In this document: positions 37,798 through 51,200 of the stretch, one piece after another
Position numbering within the stretch: position 1 is the stretch's first letter
How the letters are laid out: every line of letters begins with the position of its first letter
Assembly (NCBI RefSeq): GCF_032854445.1
Contig: NC_088295.1
Location: forward strand, 84,612,644-84,676,643
Length of the DNA stretch: 64,000 nucleotides
Source of the DNA: Liolophura sinensis
Lineage: Eukaryota > Mollusca > Polyplacophora > Chitonida > Chitonidae
Reading direction: 5' to 3'
Position numbers and translations under genes: made by a program
The notes under the pieces: model-generated
Told to the model about the DNA's origin: nothing
What the model saw: only the letters and a program-made list of their open reading frames with translations
The model's database searches: none

Positions 37798-40700
37798 TTA
37801 TCTTTGTACTGCCTCCTCGTTTAATGTTCGAAAAAACTGTTTGAAGTACTCATAAGAGCTGATCATGATGGCACAGGCTGGGGCTATCTTGACCACACGG
37901 GGCACCAAACCTACAAAAACGAGAAGGGAATGTAAGCAGTTAATAGCTCTTTACCACTTTCTGGTACCATTCTATATGTATCCTGTCAATAGTACGTATT
38001 GATAAATCACACTTGTGCTCATGTAATGAACCCAACATATTCATGTGCAGTAAATCACTTAGGGTTTCATAAATTTTTAAAAATTTTTCATATTCAATTT
38101 TTCAATTTTCAAATTTTTCACCAACAAATTACTCTGTTCTACAAAGCACTAAGATGAAAAATTATATAAAATACATGGCCGTATATTGGATTTATAGCAT
38201 AACACACAGCTCTACACAATTTTTCACCTGACTTACTCTTCTGTACCACAGTTTGAACAGAATGGCAATTACATAACAAAAACTTCCATCAAATCATACA
38301 TGACTTCAGCCTGTAAATACTTATTTCACAGATTTATAGAAGTGGACATGGATCATTGCACAGATCTTCAGCTCAGAAATTTCTCCACCTAGGCTAATAA
38401 GTGATGCATAAACTAATGATATACCTATACTGTTGGAGAATACTTGGTGAAAATATATATCTACAGTTACAATGGCAATAAAAGAGATACCCTGCATTAT
38501 AAATAGCTACCCAGCGAGCTGGTTCCAAGGCCAAAATTTACAGTTATACCTCACTGAGGTTACATCCAGTCACAGTATCTTATCCCATTGCATCAGGTTG
38601 AATTATAATAGCATTTGACAATGTATTAAAACTGCCAAAGAGGAACCTTTCCTTCTTTAAGCCGTGTCGTCTAACATTCATTTGTGCATTTCCCTTGACT
38701 TTTTAAGGAAACCTGACCAAACTGAGGGATTGAACACAGCTTATTAGACATACACAACCACTGACTTGGTCATAGCCGGGCATGGTCAGCTTACCAGTGA
38801 ACAGTCCGGAGAAGCCTTCTCGTAAATACAGTTTGTGTATTAACTTCCATGTGGGCCTTGCTTGAGTTTTACCTGAAGGGACAGTGAAGTCAGTTAGTAG
38901 CTACATATAACAGAGCTGACAGAGGAGTTATCTAACAGATGAGAATGTCTTTTAACATAGCCAAAACCTATTATAACACAAATGTTATTTGCAACGCCAA
39001 AAACGATGAAAAAAAAAAGAACAATGAATGAATGTTTAGATATGTTCACGTTATTACCCTTTTCATTGTTTGCATAGGAGATGAAAAGCATATATATTAC
39101 AGAATATATTACAGAGTTAATCCCGATCTTGCACTCACCTGACATTACCTCAGCTTGACCCAGCTCAATCTGTCGATGGGTTTTTATTACATCGAACGGC
39201 AGTGTTACTATAGCAGCTACCTGTACAAAAAAACCATGCACGTCAATCACTGACTGACTGACAATAAGGCAATCTTCCTGTACTTACTCAATAGCTTTCT
39301 ATCACTTTTAATAGAACGGATAACTTTTTTGCCAATCCATTATTAATTTTAGGTGAATGCATTATACCCAATAACAAATATATTTGCTTAAAATGTATAC
39401 AAGAACACCAGCATTTTTGAGGAGTGACCCTGAGGGAAAGTACATTGTATTTCATCTGTTCTGATAGATACTGTAAATGACCTGAAATTATCTGGTTACC
39501 TTGACAACCACAGAAATGGTCATCATCACCTCTACATTTGTACCAAGCACAAATCAAAATGTACAGAAAAATTATAAGTCCAGTCAGGAAGTTATACCTA
39601 TTTATATTGTTAACAAAGGGAAACTGGCTGACAAGCTGATTTCCATGGTAGCTACAGGTCTGGAGAAATTGGAATGGCATTGTATCATCACCCATTTATC
39701 TATGTATCCACTAAAAACTTAAACTTTACAATCAAAACAATTAAGGGTTAAAACACAAAACAAAGCCATACTTATTTATCAGGTACAGGTAACAGGTAAA
39801 ATGGTAATCTGACTACCACTACAGACAATAACTGTGGAAATGGACAAATGTAACATCCCTGGAACCTGGATACCTATCAGTGAGGGAAGACCATATGAAC
39901 AGTAAAGTAATGTAGACGTAACAGCAACTGGTTTTCTTAACACACCTGTTGCATGAGGCTCTTGTCTTGCACTTCACTTAGAAGCTTTAGACTATACTCC
40001 AGGAGGGATACTAACCGTTCCTGAGAAAGCACCTGCAATAAAACTTTGCGAAAAGCCAAGCTGTGAAGACCCAGTTCTTTTAATCTCCAGAGATTTCATA
40101 TGCTCATAGCTGAACCAGTAAAGGGCTGAAACAGAAAATGTTTTTACATATTTGATTTGTGTTTTAGTTAAGGTGTAATATATTTCGTGGAAGTCGAGTG
40201 CATGAAACCAAACTTTTACCAACACTTTCTACTAATATTTACTGAATCGAAATCCAGATCACTACCACGATTTGATGGATACGTCCTTAGCCCAAATTCA
40301 AAATGTGCACAAATTTTTCTGTAAAGACAGAAACATACACAGAAATGACAGCAAAACTATAACTTCCTTCAGTGTTGGTAATTGTGTGTGAGAACATTCC
40401 CAATTCACTGTTTTGAGAAAGAGCTGAAAGGAGGTTTGTAACAGTGAGTCTGTGGCTTTGAGAAACGCGCCCTGGTCTATGATTGGCTGCAGTTACCTGA
40501 GAATGGCACGTCTCTGAGGATGGTAGGACCCAACCCCCTCCATAACGACATGATGCCTCCGTGCTGGACCGAGCTTTGCAATGCCTTCCCTATCTCCTTA
40601 TAACTCATCTGCTCAGACTGTAGCTTAGTGCGCACCAACTCAAGAGGGCTTATCAAGGTCACAGCCCATACTGTGAACAAGAGTGAAAAACACCAGTGCT

Positions 40701-43700
40701 CATGATGAAACAAACCAAGAACAAGCAGAACAAACACCATGTCACGGTGTATGTAACATTTCCCTCAGGCAAGCCACAATTGAACATCACAACTTCTGTT
40801 TACGGATTTCAATCAATGAAGACTAACCAGGATTTGCATTCAACAAAAACAAATCAACCTAAATGCACACTAGATTAACATTGTTAAGTTACTAATTAAA
40901 CTTTGTCTAAAACTGAAAATATTGGCAAAATAGCTAATTTTTACTTCTCTTCCCTTGACTTTCTGTTAATTTTCCCCTGAAAACTTGAACGGTGTTTTGA
41001 GATTCGTTTGATACATTTGCATTGATCCTATCTGTTGTTTGCATTCTGACAAATATCATGTAATATAGAAATAAGAGAGATGTCTCACCCCGCGCCAATG
41101 CCCCTGCAGCCATGGGCTTCCACCAGTCCTCTGTTCTCCCATTCTTGTGAACAAATAGAACCTTTAGACGTTCATAGCTTGTGAAGTAAATCACTGTGGC
41201 TGGGACAGCCATTATCCTGATGAGAAAACAAAAAGAACTTCATATGGTTGAAAGGCATGAGCTAACACAGGACATTACCATGTATCTACACCGAACAACA
41301 TCTGTGCACAGAGGGTGGTACAAGGCATGAGCTAACACAGGACTTAACCATGTATCTACACCGAACAACATCTGTGCACAGAGGGTGGTAAAAGGCAAGA
41401 GCTAACACAGGATTTAACCATGTATCTACACCGAACAACATCTGTGCACAGAGGATGGTACAAGGCATGAGCTAACACAGGACATTACCATGTATCTACA
41501 CCGAACAACATCTGTGCACAGAGGGTGGTAAAAGGCAAGAGCTAACACAGGACATTATCACGCAGGAATCAGAGTGCTTGGAGTAAACCGCCAACCTCTG
41601 GCAAGTTACTGATGAACTTTCCATGTCTGTCATACAGACTTGCACACAATGCTGATGGAAGACAAGTGGTTTGTAATGGACGTTATATGTGTAAACAGTC
41701 TCAGAAGCATTGTTGACCAGTTATTGTCACTTATTGTCACTAAGGCTCAAGGAACACTAAGAAAGGAAGAATCTACAAATCCATTCCCAGGCCGGTTTTG
41801 AACTCGTACCATGTGTGTCCAAGTAATTGAAATGCAAGCATGTTAAACTTATGGGCCACAGCCTGCTTCCACTTGCAACTGTAAGTGAGCAGCCTATCCG
41901 TTTACAGTGACAACTTACAATGTTGGTGGCAGGCCACTCCATAACGAGGTGATACCTTCATAACGAGCTATCTTGATTAAAGCATCCTGTAATCAAAATA
42001 ACGTACTGAATCTAAGAAAACCTATTAATTTATATCCAAATACCATTAATGAAAGACGGAAAATCTCCATGAATGCCAGAAATGTGGCAATAATTTCGAC
42101 CTTTTGACCAGAAAGAAACAGTTAAATAAATGGTATAATCTGAGAGGTAAGTTTATCAATTATATTGTCTTACTCTAATGTACATATCACTTTGCATAAC
42201 TGTGTCATGATCTGTGAGGTTCATTAAAATAATGCTTCAAGTAAATTCCTATTGGTGGCCTTTCAACCAGACTGAACCAGTCAAAACTGCAAACTTGAAC
42301 CACACAACAAATGTTCTCACCAGTGTTCCTCTCAGTTGAAAGTGTGCAGTTTTCCTGTACCATGGACATGTTCTTGTATTGCCACTCCAGCAGACAAGCA
42401 CATGGTCCATCAGCCCATTTCTGTACAGAATTCGCTGACCCTCTTTGAATGGCTTCTTCTGAGCCTGTAGACGGATCTTCACCACATCAAGGGGAGTAAC
42501 TGTAATAGAAAAATATATGTAAAATAAATGTAAGCACACCCAAAAAGAAAGCTTAATGTGTATCCGATGCTGATGACAGGCAAATGATCTCTGCTTACTG
42601 TGTATCCGATATTGATGACAGGCAAGTGATCTCTGCTTACTGTGTATCCGATACTGATGACAGGCAAGTGATCTCTGCTTACTGCGTATCCGATACTGAT
42701 GACAGGCAAATGATCTCTGCTTACTGTGTATCTGATATTGATGACAGGCAAATGATCTCTGCTTACTGTGTATCCGATATTGATGACAGGCAAGTGATCT
42801 CTGCTAATTAAACTTTATGTAAGGCCACATGCAAGGCACATGTAGCAGTCCTACAAGTATGGTTGATCACTTACAGCCAACAAGTCTCAGAAAACAATGT
42901 CAGGAAACAGTGGAAACTCAAAAATTCGATCCAAGGGAGGGACTGAAGCCATCCCCAGGGATCTGAAATACAAGCCACCTCGGTGACACATTCACAATCC
43001 ACTCTTATCAAAAACCATTTTGCGGGCGGTGTCAATTTGGTGTATACAATGCAACTCTAGTCTTCAAGATACAACCAGGAAGTGCCATAGAAATGTGCTT
43101 ATGAGAAGACTTGATACCTATAGTTTGAACACAGCTGAAATTTGCAACTCACGCTGTTTTATTTGAGAAGTAACCATTTACTTGAATATGATGACAAATA
43201 TACCGGTAAGAATTGTAAACAATATGTAACATACAGTCACTCTAGAAGGACTATATAGTATATGTAGGCTCTGTATAGTTTGTATGTAGGATCATTCATG
43301 CCAAAGCTCCTAACCTATGAAGTGATTTCCAGTTCACTATTTTCACTGGTCTATATAGTAAAATTCTAGAGCAAATATCCCTATCCTTCAGCATGGAAGA
43401 ATACAGGGTCGCATCACACTATCTGTGATGTTAACTTACATTCTTGCATCACTTTCTAGTAAAAAAAAAACCATTATTTTTCTTACTTGTTAAATACCAC
43501 CAAAATGGACTTGAATTTTCATCTGCCATGTTTGGCTTCCAACGACACGTTAGGTCTGACAAAGTACATACAGGTAACTACTTTCTGCCATGACAGAAGT
43601 GAAAATGGTAACCCAAGACCAGACCTAGCTAGTGTAGCAGTAGCTAGCGCTTCACAAGCTAGTGCTACCTAAAGCAGCATTAGCTAATGCAGCGCTCAAC

Positions 43701-44567
43701 TTCCATTACTGATGCTGGCTTGACATATCTACACTTCAAACGTCTTAGGGAATCAGTGCATACCAAATATATATGTGTTCATACCATAAGTTTTGGTGAA
43801 AATGTTCACATGGACCTATAGATTACACCGAGGCTGGGTTATAAGTTGTCAGAGTGTCCCAGCTAGCTTTGGGTTGTTGGAATAAATGTGTTAGGTACAT
43901 TTGGTGTGCAAATTTAATATTAAAGAAGGAGCCCAAACACAGCAGATATAAGGTCAAGGCTAGTAAGTGTGTGATGTTTCGATGAAATTATGGCAATGCA
44001 CGACAAGTAAACAATATCTCTTTGTTACTAGAAATAAATATATGAAAAATCACAAACATTTTAATACATCACTCCATGCAGTTCAATGCAATTTTGTTCG
44101 CTTAGAGTTAATTTATTTATTTGATTGGTGCTTTGTGCCACAAGCTACTAGCTCATGAATAGAATATTTCTCTTAGGGTATACAACTGTGGCCAGAAGTT
44201 TGGTGGAAGGGAATCACACGATCTTCCGCAGGTTGTTGACAAACCTTCCCACATACCACTGGTGAGGAGAACAGAATGAATTTGACAAGAACCCACAGCA
44301 TTGGTGAAACTGAAAGAAAGCACGCTAAACACTATGCCACAGAGGCCCTCTTTCAATCACTACCTCGCCTTCCATGAGTTTGACAGTTGGAGAACTACAG
44401 TATTGTATAATCACAGATGACATAGCCGAGTTACGCTGGCACGTACCAAGTAAAGATGTAAGGATGGCGCCTGTACAGGACGAAATCATTTGCTGGGCTG
44501 GAGTGATCGCCCCTGGATGGCCCCTCTCCGGGTGGAGAGAGGGAAGGTTGCTCTCCTCCCCTGTCAT
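37798..44567 (-). CDS. SLC25A39/SLC25A40: SLC25A39/SLC25A40-type mitochondrial glutathione carrier, complete, 9 exons
   Basis: Minus-strand exons: 44567-44447, 42499-42321, 41986-41919, 41216-41089, 40670-40497, 40125-40016, 39220-39139, 38872-38795, 37910-37798; total 1053 nt, 350 aa, all GT-AG and in frame. Three mitochondrial carrier signatures are present: PLDVVK (43-48), PLELVR (174-179) and PFDVIK (268-273). Family-specific stretches include [58 protein letters not shown] and [18 protein letters not shown]. It should be a six-helix inner-membrane carrier importing glutathione into the matrix, as shown for the mammalian pair. The first matrix loop holds Cys77 and Cys85, in the loop where SLC25A39 has iron-sulfur-linked cysteines. 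The start ATG is the first in frame; an upstream start is possible. Confidence 0.95.
41251..41565. repeat. 70-bp minisatellite, about 4.5 copies, in SLC25A39/40 intron 3
   Basis: Unit starts AAAGGCATGAGCTAACACAG and contains CATGTATCTACACCGAACAA. Starts are at 41251, 41321, 41391, 41461 and 41531, so the period is exactly 70. Copies alternate between CATGAG and CAAGAG variants, hinting at a 140-bp dimer. Confidence 0.9.
42557..42810. repeat. 42-bp minisatellite, 6 copies, in SLC25A39/40 intron 1
   Basis: Unit TGTATCCGATAYTGATGACA plus GGCAARTGATCTCTGCTTACTG. Unit starts are 42 bp apart (42559, 42601, 42643 and on). It begins about 60 bp from the exon 2 acceptor at 42499/42500. The divisible-by-3 unit gives ORFs on both strands that are not genes. 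Confidence 0.9.
42811..44105. other. Rest of SLC25A39/40 intron 1, no gene seen
   Basis: AT-rich sequence. Around 43620-43690 is a short imperfect repeat of GCTAGTG/TAGCTA words. No exon or RNA gene was recognised. Confidence 0.45.
44108..44352 (-). mobile_element. SINE family A next to SLC25A39/40 exon 1
   Basis: TTTATTTATTTGATTGGTGC, GATCTTCCGCAGGTTGTTGA, AAACCTTCCCACATACCACT, a diverged head GCACGCTAAACACTATGCC and ACAGAGGCCCTC. It has a small insertion after ATTGGTGCTTTGTGCC. It lies about 95 bp inside the intron from the exon 1 donor at 44446. Confidence 0.75.
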
Positions 44568-45259
44568 TGATCAAACTGCCAATCACTGTTTAAGTCATCT
44601 TCACATATGTTCCTTTTCCGACTGCCATGGAATTTATGGCCAGATTACATACATAGTATCAAAATGCACAGTCACATTTGTCTCGTGGGTTAAAAGTCAA
44701 AACAGAACTCCTTATGCAATACATGTACTTTCTTGCAAGCATGTGCCACTCTTAGAGCTACGTCTGTATTTTCGTAGAAAATTTAAATTAGTTTGTAGTA
44801 ATCAATCTAATATTTATTTTGGCAGATATTATTAAATGTATGCTTATTTTACGCAGTGTACTTAAAATTATTATTAACCCATCAGCTTTCCGAAACTGCG
44901 GCTGTGATTTTTTTATTTTTATTTTATTTCTAAACTCCATTCGTGGACATGAGATTGTGAGCAACCATACGACCTCTGCTGACACGGTGCCCTATAATTG
45001 GCATAGAAATCGGAAAAATAATCAATCAAAAATATAAGGTGCATGGAACATAAAAAATTTGTACACAGCAAAATTCGATCAAACAAATACATTTGCCATC
45101 AATCGAGAAAACCTTCAAAGGTAGAATTTTTGACAGGTCAGAGTTTGATGGTAACGGCCATTTTGGGAGTTTGCTCATTGCTGAACACTCCATGATTCAC
45201 GTCCCAGACAGCAAGAAGACAATCGTTAGTGGATTTGCTACGTACATCGAAAATCTACC
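44568..45259. promoter_or_regulatory. Shared upstream region of SLC25A39/40 (minus) and the tetraspanin (plus)
   Basis: The two start codons are head to head, 692 bp apart, with no other gene between. The region contains GCCATTTT at 45157-45164, a YY1-like motif often near transcription starts, about 100 bp before the tetraspanin ATG. No TATA box is obvious near either gene. Motif calls are by eye. Confidence 0.45.
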
Positions 45260-48200
45260 ATGGTTTGTGGGGGATTCTCTTGCTCGAAGAATGCCCTCGT
45301 GGCTCTGAACGTTTTGTATATCGTGAGTATTGTTGCCGTTATTATATCTACCGTGTGCTGTTCTTTAAGACGCGTTAAACGCTCCATTCACCATCTGCTT
45401 GTCAGGCGCCTGTCGAAGGTGCTTAGTGCGATCATCATGTGTGTGGAGAGCGTTGTTTTCCTGACAATTACGATTGCCCCATGACGTGGCTAGCAACAAC
45501 ATCACCCACTCCTAAATATGTGCTGTTGTGGGATATGTAAAAAATATGTATCTTCTTTACACAAGTATGCAGCCCATGAGATTGAAATTTTTCGACATGC
45601 AGGGTAGGCTACATGATAATAAACCATGTTGAGTAAAATTTGTCAGAATTTCCAATGAAATTTGTTACAATCCATACAACATACAAGTGACTGTTAATCT
45701 ATAATATACTGCTAATAACCCATTGTTGTAGTACTCACTAGCTTTGGGGGAATAAATTTGGTAGTTGATGATTAGTTTTAAATATTTCAGTTGTCATTAT
45801 TCACTTAGTTTGAATAATTGAAGCGTTCAAAATTTTAAACAGAGTGACAGATAAATGTAAACTGTTGGCAACATTTCCATACTGATACAGACAAGCACTT
45901 TTTTCTTGGACACAACTTACAAACTGCTCTTTGACATGCAACATGTGACAAGCAACATAAAATTTTCTCCAGAAAGTGTACATAAATGTGACAAAAATAT
46001 TACATATACTGCACATTTGCAGGGCCTTTGGCACAGCTCACAAACTGCTCACAACTACTTTCTCTGACACACCTCACGAACTGCGAACAAACAGTTTTCT
46101 TTAACATACCTTATAAACTGCACATAAGCATGGATTTCCTTTGACACATCTGACAAACCGCACACAGTCTGGGAATTTCCCAGACACATCTCACAAAGTG
46201 CACATGCAGGGACCTCCTCTGACACACCTCACAAACTGCACCCTAGCACAGACTTTCTCTGACACGCCTCAGAAACTGCACATTGCCAGACACTTTCTCT
46301 GAAACACTTCACAAACTGCACAGTGCCAGACACTTTCTCTGACACGACTCACAAACTGCTCGCTGGCAGACACTTTCTTTGACATACTCTACAAATTGCA
46401 CACTGGAAGGGTCTGATACATGTCACAAATGGCACATTGGTTGGTAAAAGACCTCACTCGCTCATGCAGCCAGACTGTCTCTGGCACACCTCACAAACTG
46501 AACCACAGTCAGACACCTCTCATTTTGAGATATACACCTGACCCATCTACACATATTTGTCATCATAAGTTTGTGGGTTTAAATGTATCTCTCACTATTT
46601 GTCATATGTACATTTACTGTCTTAATCTGCTTTGAAAGTTTAATGTCTTCAAGACATCGCAAAATATTAATCTTCATGTGTCAGTCAATGTCTTTCACCG
46701 CCACACATGTGTTACTCATGACTTTATATGGTTGAAGTTGTAAATTCATGATTTCATCTTGCTCTCTCATTTCAGATCGTGGCATTTATCCTGATTGGGG
46801 TGGCAGCATATGGGAAGGCAGTTGCAGTAGTGACTAGCCTGGCACTCGTGGGCAGTATTATAACATGTGGTGTAGTGCTCTTATTCATTGCCATTATTGG
46901 GCTAATAGGAGCCGTGAAGCACCATCAAGTCATGCTGTTCTTTGTATCCTTTGCCTCACAATTTATGTGTAATTGTAAAAAATTTACATATTTGGCATAT
47001 GCATTATTTTCCAGGCTCACAATGAACAATAACTGATAATTTTATATCTATATATAATAAATGCATATGCCTTTGTCACTGTATCAGCAACTACATGTAC
47101 ATGTGTAGTGACACACATCATGACGGACCATTTCAGGCCCTATCCATAATCCTCCAAGCTAAGATTTAATGTGGATTAGCATCATTATCATCAGTAACTT
47201 GACCTACATACTTGTACATGATAATATTTTGCTGGTATGTGTATATTGTAGATGTGCAAAAGTCCAGTTCATCTAAAATTCATTGAATAGGTATGAATGG
47301 GTCAAATCATAGCCCGAAAACCTGCATGGCGAGACTGCTGCCATTCTTAGCCCAGACAGTGTGTGCACCCAGTTATGACGTGGTACATGTGTATCTGCAT
47401 TTAACTACCTCATCTGCAAAGCTTGTTGCACATGTGATACTTAATATCCAAGCCCCTCGAATCCATGGTTTGTTCGTAATCTAAGATATTTACACACCTT
47501 CTGCAACCACTGACACTGACTAATTGGAAATGCCTCAGGAAATGCTGCCAAATGATGCCACGTGTACCTGATTGACCTCAATTGGTATGTCACTCGTGTT
47601 GAGAAACTGACATCATCTAGAAATGTGTCACATTCTTATTTGAATATTTCAAGCAGTTGAACAGTTCAGCACGCAAAGGTGGACAGTTTTGAAAGCCTTT
47701 TCTAATGAAGTAGAAGTATGAAGTGCCAGATGCTTATAAAATGACAAAAAATTAATGCTTTGATGTGGTGATGTGCTATACTGTGAAAGGTCGATCACGG
47801 ATGTGCATGTGTAGCACATGAAAAGCAATATCTTCACATGTAAAGTTTAGAACTCATGACAGACAAATTCAAGTACAGCACACTGATCTAAACATTTCTT
47901 GTATCACCCAAACATATATGATTTGGTTAGGCTAGTATCTGACTTAATCAGTCTGTAAAAGTTCCAGAGGATTTATTCCATGTTACAAACAGCCATAGTG
48001 TTGAATGACACATGACTGAATGAGAAGTGTCACAAATGAAGCCGTCTGTGTGGACAGACAAATCTAAAAAGAGAACTACTCAGAATCAGGAAAAAAGTTA
48101 GTCTTGAGTGAAATTTATGGTCATTTAGGGTGTTTTTAGAGCTTTTACCAAGCCTGTACAGCTCTGTTAAGACAGATCAGTATATGAGTAATTTCATCGT

Positions 48201-51200
48201 TAGCAATATGAAGTATACAGACATCCTTCATTGGATTGCCCAGCAGCTTATGGTGACGTTAAAAATGCTTTCTAGAGCACCACCATCTTTGTGCCCATAG
48301 CTTTGTGCTCACACTAAACTGGTTCCCAATTTATAGTTTTGTCTTAGAAGCTACTTTTACTCTCTGGCCATATGTGGAAAGATATGTCAGCAACCTACGA
48401 ATGATTGTGGGTTTCCCCAGGGCTCTGCACAGTTTCCTCCCACAATAATGCTGGTCGCCATCATATAACTGAAATATTCTGGAGTATTGTATAAATCACA
48501 AATCAAAGAAATAAATAAATATAGAAGCTACAAGTATCTATGGTCGTGTATGGATCAGTAATATTGAACACTTAATTGTCAAATCATGGTAACTTCTTCG
48601 GAGTGAGCTTAACCAGAAAACAGTACATGATAATCCTTTTCCTGTTGTTCCTGTTGCAATTTGCCTTGGCCTGTGCGTGTTTAGCAGTGAACGAAGACCA
48701 GCAGAGGAACATCGTCGAACGTGGCTGGAACATGTCACCAAATAGCATGATTGCTCAGGTGCAAACAAAATTGGACTGCTGTGGGTTTCAAGAAATTCCA
48801 AAACCTGGACTAAGTTTCGTGCCATGTTCTGAGGTATCTGGGCTTACCTGTCATTCAGCAGTTACTCTGTATCCATAACCATAGAATTTGTCACCTTGTA
48901 ATCACTCTACTGTATTAAGTTTTGCCAGATTTTATGTGATTATAGGTAAATGGCATACATCTTAAACATGAAACTTTTCATGATTTTATAAACATAGGTA
49001 ATTGACTATAGGTACATGTGCTACTAGGCTAAATTGTCTTTTTGAACAAGTAAGTGGACTATTTTCCACTAAGATATCATTGTACATCTGGAATATAATA
49101 TTGGAAATTGTCCATGTGTACATAGAAGTTCTGATTTCAATGTTTAAAAATAGAAATGAATCAGAAATAATTCAATTTCATTCTGTCTCATAGTTAAAAG
49201 TTTAGTGTGCATGGTGAAATGACTGTGACAGGATGACTTTAAGCCCATGTTGGTTAACTTCGCATTGCAGTCCGAGTGCTGCCAGGGCAATATGAACACC
49301 TATTGCTGTAGCGGTAACACATCTCTGCCATGGACTGGCACTTGCGATTGTGCAAATTGCTGGGATGAACTCAAACCCAAAATTAACAAAGCCTTCAAAG
49401 CTACTGGTGGTGTTGGCCTGTTCTTCAGCTTTACTGAGGTAAGATCATTATACAGCAGCATTTTCTGAAAAGAATAACATCATGTATAACCTGCGGCAGC
49501 ATATTTTATATTGTATCAGGTGTTGCTGCTATACTAATCAGTATTATAATAATAAAAGCAATAGTTATCCGTAATAGCTACATCTGTTATGTTATAGAGG
49601 GAAACACGTTCTACTTTAAGGAATTAAGACCTCATTGAATCATCATCACATTTTTTACTTTAATTTTACTTTAATTCATACAGTACAGCTCAGGCTAAAA
49701 GAGAATTGTTTACCACTCACTGAGTGAATGTAGCCAATAAATGGATGTGTAGGCACGTGATCTGGGCAAAATGGCAGTCCCAAAGGCGAAAGAGAGAAAC
49801 TGGTCTAACGATGAGACAGTTTCATTGATACAGGAGTTTTGGCCATGGCAATAAGCGCAGTCAATAAACCCACGACACAATTCTTCCAACTCATGTGTTA
49901 GAGAGAAAGATGGAAATTTCCCTTTAATTTATTGAAAGTTTGGGAAAAAACTTAGCTCAACACGGTTTTAAAACACGACAACAGTTTTGGGCAATGTTGA
50001 CGTATCTGATTTGTACTGTGGATGGAACACTCAGCATTCATCTTGCTGTGGAGTCAACAAAAGTGGAACGATGTTGAATAGTCTGGATGGGGCTTAAATC
50101 ACTGGGTGGCAGATAATTTTTCACTGACAAATGACTCCCACAATTAGGAACACCTTCTCTGGAAGAAATGAAAGATATTTGTCCATCTTTTAACATGTTA
50201 TGGGAGATGAAGAATGAGCCAGTCTTAGCAGTCGTGGTGATCCATTGCAAATCTTGCATGGACTTACTTGTAAATCACTGCTTAAGAGAAGATCCGAAAC
50301 ACGTACATCAGGTATTTCACCTCAGTTACATGGGGAGTGGTAAAGACTGGGGTAATATTTACATGTTGATCCTTGTGCATTCTTACATTTTTTTCCCCAT
50401 GGCCATGTGCTTTTACTGATTTCTCATTGGTTGAAATTGAATGAGGAGATGCGCAATATGCATACAAAGAAAAACAGCGTAAATAAGACGTTGATCATTC
50501 TAGTTTCTATCATGTGTCGCTGGTGTATATGAGATTTCTGCATTGTATTATCCGAGAATCATACATTTTTGCAAGGATTTCTGCAGTTTGTTGTGAAACA
50601 CTCTGGATTCAGACATCCATCACACAGCATGTCTGGCCATAGCCCATTGCTTATACCACTACACCACTAAGTCGATGTGCTAGAACGTGGTTTTTAGACA
50701 CCTTTAATACACATGAACATGGCAAGGGTTGATTGCGCTTGTGTGTGTGTGTGTGTCACATGCTTTTGTTACATGGACTACATCTGAAAAGGGTCTCCTT
50801 CATATTTTGGCCAGCCTCATTCCTGTAAGCAGTGATGTAGAAAGTTACACATAAATATTACCTCGGTGTTTACAACTGCCGTCATATGTATCGTGTTAGT
50901 GTTCCATTGTGAACTTCCCACAGCATGTAGGCCTACCAGTGCTCAGCAATGTGTGTGTGATCAGTCACAGTGGACGGATCACTGACTCAGCAGGTGACTC
51001 TCTACATGTCGTTTACAAACTATCTACAAGGCTTTTAGGATCGGGCTAATCACCTGCCATGTTTTGACTTTTCTCTCATGGTGCAAAAACAAGAAAAAAC
51101 ACAGATAGCTGTGGTATTCCATAAATTGTCATCTTGCACTCAGTGCCCTTGTAAAGTAAATGGCACATGCTAAAAGATAGGATGGCCGAAAATGTTTGAA

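Noticed and set aside
42479-42811. Repetitive ORFs of 75-104 codons on both strands
   Set aside because: Frames through the 42-bp intronic minisatellite of SLC25A39/40; only its end at 42499 touches a real exon.
44374-44835. Plus-strand ORF of 153 codons
   Set aside because: Antisense over SLC25A39/40 exon 1; no recognisable domain and the minus-strand exon explains the conserved part.
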